From Terripilifer ovatus (GTDB taxonomy: Bacteria; Pseudomonadota; Alphaproteobacteria; Rhizobiales; Beijerinckiaceae): 64,000 nt of DNA. Below the pieces are notes generated by a model. That model saw only the letters and a program-made list of their open reading frames with translations. It was not told where the DNA came from and ran no database searches. A program made the translations under genes and the position numbers. How positions within the stretch are numbered: the stretch's first letter is position 1; each line of letters starts with the position of its first letter. Location: positions 174,801 through 238,800 of the forward strand of contig JARHVB010000083.1 in the NCBI GenBank assembly GCA_029222685.1, given 5' to 3'. Of this stretch, positions 58,161-64,000 are shown in pieces.

Positions 58161-59129
58161 TTAACCGAGACGGGGATGAACTCCGGCGCTCTCCAGCGCG
58201 CCATAAAGCATCCATCCCTGCTTCCCCTGCCCAATCTGCCGCGCGATCGCCGCCTTGATCAGGCCCAGCACCGCGCTCTGTACCACCGCCTCGAGCCGGT
58301 TGCTCACCACCAGCGCCAGCATCTGCTCCACCGGTGGGTCGAGCGCATGCTTCTCCAAGGTGCCGGCTTCGAGGTCCGCCAGGTAATGCCCCTGCGGCAC
58401 GAAAGAGTAGACGTCTTCCTTGAGCAGGATTTCGCGGTGGAGCGAGGTGGCCGGCACTTCGTAGCGGATATCGAGACGGAGGGCGTAGTCGGCGGCGAGG
58501 CGTTCCAGCACCATGCGGCTGGCGTTGGTGGTGCCGCCGATCAGGAGGGGAAAGCGGGGCAGGTCGGTGATGGCGATCGGCTTTGCGTTGCTGTCGCCCA
58601 GGCCCTTGCGGCAGACCAGCACCGGATATTCGCGCACGAGGGGATGCACCGTATAGCCGTCGCTCGGCTGGGGGTCGTAGCAGAAGGTGGCCTGCAGTTC
58701 GCCCTTGCGGACGATGTTCAAGAGTTCGTTGCCGAGGCCTTCGCGCAGGGCGAAGCGGATGCCGAGCTGGTCTGACTTGTCCAGCAGCTCATGGACGATG
58801 GCCCTGCCGATCGTCGGAATGAGACCGAGATTGATCGTCTGACTGCTCTTGTCGGTGCGGTACTTCTCGACACTCGCCTCGGCGCGCCGGATGGCCTCGA
58901 TCGCCGCCTCGGCATGGCGCAGGAAGTCCTCGCCGGCCGGTGTCAAGGTGATCCGCCGCGATTGCCGGCTGAGGAGTTCGACGCCCAATTCGTCTTCCAA
59001 CTGCTTGATCTGGAGGCTGAGGGCCGGCTGGGACATGTTGAGGGCGCGGGCAGCGGCGACGAAACTGCCGGATCTGGCGGTTTCGATGAAATAGCGGAGT
59101 TTTCTGGTGGATAGGCGGCCGCCGGCCAT
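58161..59129 (-). CDS. LysR family transcriptional regulator
   Basis: A 322-aa regulator: STRKLRYFIETARSGSFVAA, then NMSQPALSLQIKQLEDELG and LLSRQSRRITLTPAG. The effector domain contains INLGLIPTIGRAIVHELLD and the CysB-like TTSLHREILL. It is divergent from a Bug receptor gene across 146 bp that contains a TATTTG-N5-CAAATA box. It probably regulates the receptor-Rieske transcript. The start at 59129 (MAGGRLSTR) is chosen over a frame extending to 59183, which would overlap the operator. Confidence 0.9.
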   Translation of the reverse strand: MAGGRLSTRKLRYFIETARSGSFVAAARALNMSQPALSLQIKQLEDELGVELLSRQSRRITLTPAGEDFLRHAEAAIEAIRRAEASVEKYRTDKSSQTINLGLIPTIGRAIVHELLDKSDQLGIRFALREGLGNELLNIVRKGELQATFCYDPQPSDGYTVHPLVREYPVLVCRKGLGDSNAKPIAITDLPRFPLLIGGTTNASRMVLERLAADYALRLDIRYEVPATSLHREILLKEDVYSFVPQGHYLADLEAGTLEKHALDPPVEQMLALVVSNRLEAVVQSAVLGLIKAAIARQIGQGKQGWMLYGALESAGVHPRLG

Positions 59130-59158
59130 CGGATAGGTCCCCTGGATCGGCCTCAATC

Positions 59159-59175
59159 TATTTGGAAAACAAATA
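59159..59175. promoter_or_regulatory. LysR-type operator between divergent genes
   Basis: TATTTG-GAAAA-CAAATA, a symmetrical T-N11-A-containing box 30-46 bp upstream of the LysR gene and 101 bp upstream of the receptor. A close relative precedes the other LysR gene (44673-44689). Confidence 0.55.
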
Positions 59176-59275
59176 AGAAGCAATAAAATCGGTATTGGCT
59201 GAGAGCGGCCGGAAAGCGGTAAATGCGTGGAATCACAGCATTCGACCGCCGTTTGGCCGCTCTGGGAGGAGCCTC

Positions 59276-60247
59276 ATGAAATCACTCGTTACCGCTTCGC
59301 TCGTCGGCGGGCTGCTTGCCGGCAGCTTGTTCGTAGGCTTGGCGCTTGGAAGCCCGGCCCGTGCGCAGGACTATCCGAGCCGGGATATCACTGTCGTCGT
59401 CGGCTATGCGGCGGGCAGCGGCGCCGATCTCGTCGTGCGGCTGTTTGCCGAGGAGCTGCGCAAGCGGGCGGGGCGGACGGTGATCGTCGAGAACAAGCCG
59501 GGCGCGCTGACAAATATCGCGGCGCAGCGCGTGGCGACCGCCAAGCCGGACGGCTATACCATCCTGATCACGCCGGGCAGTTCGACCTTCGCGATCAACA
59601 GCGCCATCTTCAAGGAAATGCCGTTCGATCCGATCAATGATTTCACACCCGTCGCCTCGCTGGCGACGACGCCGTTCGCCTTCCTGGTGCCGGAAAATTC
59701 AAAGATCAATTCCATCGCCGACCTGACCAAGACGCTGAAGGACAAGCAGGGCAAGGGCAAGTACGGCTATCCCAACAGCATCTCGCTGGTGGCGGCCGAG
59801 CTCTACAAGAAGGTGGCCGGCGTCGATGCGATCGGCATTTCCTACAAGTCGATGCCCGATGCCCATGGCGCATTGCGCGGCGACGAGGTGGACTTCTTCG
59901 TCGGCGATGTGGTGATCCGCGGCGGCAAGCGCCTGGCGCTGACGACGCGCGAGCGCTCGGATGCCGCGCCTGGCGCGCCGTCCGCGAAAGAGCAGGGGCT
60001 GAACGATTACGACCTGTTCTCCTGGTTCGCCGCCTTCCTGCCCAAGGGCGCGCCGCCGGAGGTGACGCAGAAGCTCGCCGGCTGGTTCGCCGAAAGCGTC
60101 GCCGATCCGGAAGCGAAAAAGCGTATGCTGGAACTGGGCGTCGCGCCCTGGCCCGGCGTGAACGGCGAGGCGTTGCGGACATTCACGCAGGACGAGATGC
60201 GCAAGTGGAAGGTGCTTTGCGATCTTGCCCAGGTGCCGGCGCCCTGA
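59276..60247 (+). CDS. Tripartite tricarboxylate transporter (Bug) receptor
   Basis: A 323-aa receptor with a Sec signal (MKSLVTASLVGGLLAGSLFV, cleavage near ARAQD). Bug markers: YPSRDITVVVGYAAGSGADL, VIVENKPGALTNIAA, PDGYTILITPGSSTF and the VASLATTPFAFLVP strand. ATG 59276 follows GGGAGGAG. It is 42 bp upstream of the Rieske oxygenase, suggesting uptake of an aromatic acid for that enzyme. Confidence 0.9.
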   Translation: MKSLVTASLVGGLLAGSLFVGLALGSPARAQDYPSRDITVVVGYAAGSGADLVVRLFAEELRKRAGRTVIVENKPGALTNIAAQRVATAKPDGYTILITPGSSTFAINSAIFKEMPFDPINDFTPVASLATTPFAFLVPENSKINSIADLTKTLKDKQGKGKYGYPNSISLVAAELYKKVAGVDAIGISYKSMPDAHGALRGDEVDFFVGDVVIRGGKRLALTTRERSDAAPGAPSAKEQGLNDYDLFSWFAAFLPKGAPPEVTQKLAGWFAESVADPEAKKRMLELGVAPWPGVNGEALRTFTQDEMRKWKVLCDLAQVPAP

Positions 60248-60289
60248 TGACAGACTGCGGCATGCGATTGGTATTTGCAGGAGGCTTGG

Positions 60290-61558
60290 ATGTTGCGAGT
60301 TGAAGACAATGAACGGCTGGTGCGCGTCGGTCCGGGCACGCCGGGCGGCGAGATGATGCGCCGCTACTGGCAGCCTTTCCTGTTGTCGTCGGAACTTGCC
60401 GAGGCAGACGGCGCACCGATCCGCGTGCGGCTGCTCGGCGAAGACCTGATCGCCTATCGCGACACCAACAACGAGATCGGCCTGCTCGATGCGTTCTGCC
60501 CGCACCGGCGCGCGCCGCTGTTCTTCGGCCGCAACGAGGAATGCGGGTTGCGCTGCGTCTACCACGGCTGGAAGTTCGACCGGAACGGCGATTGCACCGA
60601 CATGCCGTCGGAGCCGGCGGGCACGCCGCTGCAAGCGCGGGTGAAGATCAAGGCCTATCCGACCTACGAGGCAGGCGGCGTCATCTTCGCCTATCTCGGG
60701 CCGAAAGAGCAGATGCCCCCGCCGCCGGCCTATGAGTGGATGCGCGCGCCAGCCACTCATCGCCATGTCTCGAAGACCCTGCAGCACAGCAATTACCTGC
60801 AGGGCCTCGAAGGCGGGCTTGATACCGCGCATGTCGGCTTCCTGCACAAGGACGATCGCAACGCCGTGACGCGCCTCTCGGCGCTCGATACGACGCCGCG
60901 GCTCGACGTCGAAGTTACCGACTATGGTTACTATTACGTTTCGCACCGGCGCATCGCCGAGGATGAGAAATACATCCGCATCTATCAATATGTGATGCCG
61001 GCGCAGCAGATGCGCCCGAGCGTGATCTCGTCCTACGGCAAGAAGCAGGACGTGCCGACCATCGACGGCCATATCTGGGTGCCGATCGACGACGAGCACA
61101 CGTTTGTCTACAACATCATCTATTCCTACGATGAGAATGTGCCTCTGACGGAAGAGTTTCTGACGGAAGAAGAGGCCTTCTTCGGCCGCGCGTCGACGGA
61201 TTACATCCCCGGCACCTTCAGGTTGAAGCAGAATGCCAGCAACGATTACCTCGTCGACCGGGCGCTGCAAAAGCAGGGCAACTTCAGCGGCATCGTCGGC
61301 GTGAACACGCAGGACATGGCCCTGCAGGAAGGCATGGGCGCGATCGTCGACCGCTCGAAGGAGTTTCTCGGCACCACCGATCGCGCCATCGTCACCATGC
61401 GCCGGCTGATGCTGGAAGCCGTGAAAACGGTCGAAGAGGGCGGGCAGCCGCGCGGCGTGCTGCCGGACCAGCATGCCGTGGCGCGCGCCTATGACGATAT
61501 CGTGCGGCCCGAGGTTCCCTTGGAGAAACTGCTCGAGGAAGCCGTCGCCAAATGGTGA
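60290..61558 (+). CDS. Rieske aromatic-ring-hydroxylating oxygenase, alpha subunit (phthalate 4,5-dioxygenase-like)
   Basis: A 422-aa oxygenase. The Rieske [2Fe-2S] ligands are Cys70-x-His72 (AFCPHRRAP) and Cys89-x2-His92 (RCVYHGWKF). The mononuclear iron site is GGLDTAHVGFLHK (Asp178, His181, His186). Length and the APATHRHVSKTLQHSNYLQG region fit the phthalate 4,5-dioxygenase/vanillate demethylase type of three-component system. No reductase gene is adjacent, so electrons come from elsewhere. The ATG at 60290 follows GGAGG. Confidence 0.9.
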   Translation: MLRVEDNERLVRVGPGTPGGEMMRRYWQPFLLSSELAEADGAPIRVRLLGEDLIAYRDTNNEIGLLDAFCPHRRAPLFFGRNEECGLRCVYHGWKFDRNGDCTDMPSEPAGTPLQARVKIKAYPTYEAGGVIFAYLGPKEQMPPPPAYEWMRAPATHRHVSKTLQHSNYLQGLEGGLDTAHVGFLHKDDRNAVTRLSALDTTPRLDVEVTDYGYYYVSHRRIAEDEKYIRIYQYVMPAQQMRPSVISSYGKKQDVPTIDGHIWVPIDDEHTFVYNIIYSYDENVPLTEEFLTEEEAFFGRASTDYIPGTFRLKQNASNDYLVDRALQKQGNFSGIVGVNTQDMALQEGMGAIVDRSKEFLGTTDRAIVTMRRLMLEAVKTVEEGGQPRGVLPDQHAVARAYDDIVRPEVPLEKLLEEAVAKW

Positions 61559-61649
61559 TTGCAGTGCCTGTCAATCCCGACGTGCCGCAGGTGCTGCCTG
61601 CGCGGAGCCGCTTCGGCGAAGGCAGGCGAGCGGGAAGCCGGGAGCCACA

Positions 61650-61725
61650 TGCCGCAACCTCGGGGCGCCACATTGCCTCTGGATTCCCGCTCTGCGCTTC
61701 GCTTGGCGGGCATGACACTCTGAGG
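61650..61725. repeat. Probable intergenic palindromic repeat
   Basis: The gap 61559-61754 has no gene. It holds a GGATTCCCGC...GCGGGCATGAC arrangement (61681-61716), which resembles a repeat family common in Bradyrhizobium-type genomes. I found no second copy in this window. Confidence 0.35.
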
Positions 61726-61754
61726 TAGACGCTAATCAGTTCTGGGGAGACATA

Positions 61755-62591
61755 ATGAGCGTTTCGGATATTTCTGCACTGGACCCGCTGGCGGCCGGCG
61801 GCAAGCGCCTGCAGGGCAAGGTCTGTATCGTCACCGGCGCGGGGCAGGGCATCGGCCGCGCCTCGGCGCGAAGGCTTGCGGCTGAAGGCGGCATCATCGT
61901 CGTCGCCGAACGCAACGAAAGCTCGGCGCAGGAGACGTTCGAGCAGTTGACCAACGCGGGCGTCAAGGCGCTGAAGGTCATCGTCGACCTGAGCAAATTT
62001 GAAGAGGCCGAACGACTGATGCAGGAAACCGTCGCCGCGTTCGGGCGGATCGACGTGATCGCCAACGTGGTCGGCGGCACGATCTGGTGGCAGCCGTTTC
62101 AGGAATACACCGTCGATCAGATATTCCTGGAGCTGGAGCGCTCGCTTTACACGACGCTATGGTGCTGCAAGGCGGTGCTGCCGTATATGATCGAACAGAA
62201 GTCCGGATCGATCATCAACTTCGGCTCGTCGGTCACCGCCGGCGGGCTTTACCGGGTGCCGTATGCCGTCAGCAAGGGCGGCATCGTCGCGCTCACCACC
62301 ACGCTCGCGGCTGAGAACGGACGCTACGGCATCCGCGTCAACGGCGTGACGCCGGGAACCACGATCATCACCGACCGCACAACCTCGCGCCTGACGCTAC
62401 GGCCAGGCGAGGTAGCGGACGCCATCGCCGGCACCGACAGCAGGGTGGAGGAGACCCGCGCCCTCCAGCAAGGCGCGCTCCGACGCACCGGGCGCGCCGA
62501 GGAACAGGCGGCGGCCGTGGCATTTCTCGCGAGCGAAGATGCCTCCTTCATCACCGGACACATGATCGACGTGTCAGGCGGCTCGCATTAG
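61755..62591 (+). CDS. Short-chain dehydrogenase, BenD-like cis-diol dehydrogenase
   Basis: A 278-aa SDR. Cofactor motif TGAGQGIGRASARRLAAEGG; catalytic Ser in NFGSSVTAGG with YAVSKGG (Tyr-x3-Lys). The segments IANVVGGTIWWQPFQEYT and LERSLYTTLWCCKAVLPYM closely parallel the benzoate-diol dehydrogenase BenD (VGGTIW, LWCC). BenD oxidises the cis-diol carboxylate made by a Rieske dioxygenase, and this gene follows such an oxygenase by about 200 bp. A matching role here is likely but unproven. Confidence 0.86.
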   Translation: MSVSDISALDPLAAGGKRLQGKVCIVTGAGQGIGRASARRLAAEGGIIVVAERNESSAQETFEQLTNAGVKALKVIVDLSKFEEAERLMQETVAAFGRIDVIANVVGGTIWWQPFQEYTVDQIFLELERSLYTTLWCCKAVLPYMIEQKSGSIINFGSSVTAGGLYRVPYAVSKGGIVALTTTLAAENGRYGIRVNGVTPGTTIITDRTTSRLTLRPGEVADAIAGTDSRVEETRALQQGALRRTGRAEEQAAAVAFLASEDASFITGHMIDVSGGSH

Positions 62592-62599
62592 CCGACACA

Positions 62600-62803
62600 C
62601 TATCGAGCCAGGCCGAGCTTTTCGCGAAGACGGTCAATCTCCTTGGAAGCCTCGGCTTTCGTCATACTGACGCGCTCATCGGACTCTTCGTGAGCCTGTT
62701 CCATGAGCGTCTTCAGGTACGACGCCTGAGCGCCCGTCATCGGCTCATCGCCGGACACCCAGTCATCGGGATCTTTTTCAGCGTTCGAAGGTGCGTTCGT
62801 CAT
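62600..62803 (-). CDS. DUF3072 small protein
   Basis: A 67-aa hydrophilic protein with the DUF3072 pattern: DWVSGDEPMTGAQASYLKTL followed by MEQAHEESD and the C-terminal helix KAEASKEIDRLREKLGL. Function unknown. It converges with the BenD-like gene (8-bp gap). Relatives are often stress-linked, but no EcfG promoter with correct spacing is present here. Confidence 0.8.
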   Translation of the reverse strand: MTNAPSNAEKDPDDWVSGDEPMTGAQASYLKTLMEQAHEESDERVSMTKAEASKEIDRLREKLGLAR

Positions 62804-63143
62804 GTAACGATAATGCTTTCGTTCTTCGAATGTTCCTGCCGGCGAGCGCTTTTCTTAACCCTTGCATTCGCGTGCCTTGAGACAAAGCGTCATACATGCT
62901 GCCGCAATTTGGTCTTATTTGGCAGGCCAAGAACAAGTATGGGAATATGACGGATTGGTCATTCAGAGTCGGGCAGGGGCATTGTCAGAGCTTAATCGTT
63001 CCGTAACCCCAACAGGTGATAAAAGATTTGCGGTGTATTTGAACCGTTGGGGTGTTGGCGTTACACTTCGTTCCGGATTCCTCCGGAGCTCCCGCCAATG
63101 GTTCGCCCCTTCCTTGTGGCTTTATAGTTTTGCGTACTGCCCA
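62804..63143. other. Intergenic region upstream of rlpA
   Basis: No gene supported. It contains a long-spaced inverted repeat, CCCCAAC (63007-63013) / GTTGGGG (63046-63052); otherwise I see nothing. Confidence 0.45.
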
Positions 63144-64000
63144 ATGATGAACGAGTTCCGCGCGTCCCGCGCGTTTGGCTTCGTACCAGCCCGACCGGTC
63201 GGTCTTGCTGCGCTTGTTGCCGCTCTGGCAGTGGCCGGATGCGCCCAGCAGCCAGCGGGGTCTCACGGTCTCCGGCGCAGCGCCACCGGCGAATATTTCC
63301 CCGAAGGCCGCTACGGCAGGGCCAGCCCGCGCGTTGTCGGTGATGGCGAGGTCGTTCCGCGCGGTGGCGGCCAGTATCTGGTCGGACGTGCCTATTCGAT
63401 CGCCGGCCGGCGCTATCTGCCCCGCGAGATGTCGCCCGGGCAGAGCCAGATCGGCATGGCGTCCTGGTATGGCGATGCCTTCCATGGCCGCAAGACCGCC
63501 AACGGTGAAGTCTATGACATGAGCTCGATTTCCGCGGCGCACCCGACCATGCCGCTGCCGAGCTATGCCCGTGTCACCAATATGCGCAACGGCCGCTCGA
63601 TCGTCGTGAGAGTCAACGATCGCGGCCCGTTCCACGCCAACCGCGTCATGGATGTTTCGAAACGCGTTGCCGATGCGCTGGATTTCCGCCGTGCCGGCAC
63701 CGGCCAGGTCAAGGTCGACTATCTCGGCCGGGCCGGGCTCGACGGCTCCGACGACAATCAGTTGATGGCGACCTTGACGCTCGACGGCCGCCCCGCCTCA
63801 CTGCCTGGCTACGACGTGCCGGGAATTACCACGATGATCGCCCAGGCCGACCCGCGGGATGTGGACGTGGCTCCGCGCGCGCCGCGGCCTGCGCCGGCTC
63901 CCGCGCCCATCGAGACGCCACGGGCGACGACGATCGTCAGCGCTTCGCCGCGCCAGCCTGAACCCTCACCGATGCGGACGGCCATGCTGCCGCCGACCAC
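63144..64000 (+). CDS. rlpA: Septal ring lytic transglycosylase RlpA-like lipoprotein (3' end outside window)
   Basis: At least 285 residues; the C-terminus is cut by the window edge. A lipoprotein signal is present (VAALAVAGC, lipobox near 28-31). The RlpA double-psi beta-barrel spans about 103-200: MASWYGDAFHGRKTANGEVYD, then HPTMPLPSYARVTN and VVRVNDRGPF, containing the catalytic-type His and Asp. A Pro/Ala-rich linker follows. RlpA proteins cleave denuded glycan strands at the septum; a SPOR domain may lie beyond the edge. ATG 63144 or 63147 is the start. Confidence 0.88.
   Translation, partial: MMNEFRASRAFGFVPARPVGLAALVAALAVAGCAQQPAGSHGLRRSATGEYFPEGRYGRASPRVVGDGEVVPRGGGQYLVGRAYSIAGRRYLPREMSPGQSQIGMASWYGDAFHGRKTANGEVYDMSSISAAHPTMPLPSYARVTNMRNGRSIVVRVNDRGPFHANRVMDVSKRVADALDFRRAGTGQVKVDYLGRAGLDGSDDNQLMATLTLDGRPASLPGYDVPGITTMIAQADPRDVDVAPRAPRPAPAPAPIETPRATTIVSASPRQPEPSPMRTAMLPPT

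Noticed and set aside
62804-62845. EcfG promoter for the DUF3072 gene
   Set aside because: AACG and GTTCC occur in the right order on the reverse strand but with 22 bases between them.

Overview
The window is chromosomal DNA from a GC-rich alphaproteobacterium, most likely of the order Hyphomicrobiales (Rhizobiales). Evidence: four sites matching the EcfG general-stress promoter (GGAAC-N16-CGTT), an Irr-type iron box near feoAB, a short rhizobial-type FeoB, TRAP and Bug-type solute receptors beside catabolic genes, and a Ti/Q-type relaxase. I cannot name the genus from sequence alone.

Layout. 1-3.4 kb: TRAP transporter operon dctP-dctQ-dctM (dctM runs off the left edge). 3.7-8.1 kb: a divergent GIY-YIG/DUF2239 pair around two tandem palindromes, a lipoprotein, and a back-to-back pair of EcfG promoters driving small envelope/stress genes. 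8.1-10.7 kb: feoA-feoB. 11-20 kb: housekeeping and envelope genes (RsuA and RsmC rRNA-modifying enzymes, secreted proteins, a Tlde1-like/DUF2778 protein, two MFS exporters) and two more EcfG-controlled small genes. 20.2-24.1 kb: a TetR locus interrupted by a decarboxylase-like/Bug receptor pair and ending in decayed remnants, including an internally deleted oleate hydratase. 24.1-26.7 kb: a DUF1186/SEC-C protein and a ferric-reductase-like flavocytochrome.

About 26.9-42.3 kb is an integrative mobilizable element inserted at the 3' end of a tRNA-Ser(TGA) gene. It carries a serine recombinase whose last codons lie inside the tRNA gene, a TraA relaxase with a Ti-like oriT and divergent traC/traD, AlpA, and HicAB. 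Its cargo is a tightly overlapping five-gene operon: HigA-like regulator, MmeI-like adenine methyltransferase without a visible nuclease, SF2 helicase, GIY-YIG (MUG113-like) protein, and a GHKL ATPase carrying a PD-(D/E)XK-like nuclease motif. No type IV secretion genes are present, so transfer would need a helper. The five-gene operon does not match a defence system I know and is the best candidate for a previously undescribed system: a methylation-guided restriction or defence module.

42.5-62.6 kb is a catabolic region rich in orphan Bug receptors, with LysR and IclR regulators. It holds a split TPP decarboxylase, an ionotropic-glutamate-receptor-like channel protein, an acetate-permease-like symporter, a BKACE enzyme, an operon of cupin, SDR, aldehyde dehydrogenase, HpcH/HpaI aldolase and DUF6282 protein, and a Rieske oxygenase followed by a BenD-like diol dehydrogenase. 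IclR sites flank one regulator and a shared LysR-type box precedes two others. The window ends in rlpA, which is cut by the right edge.
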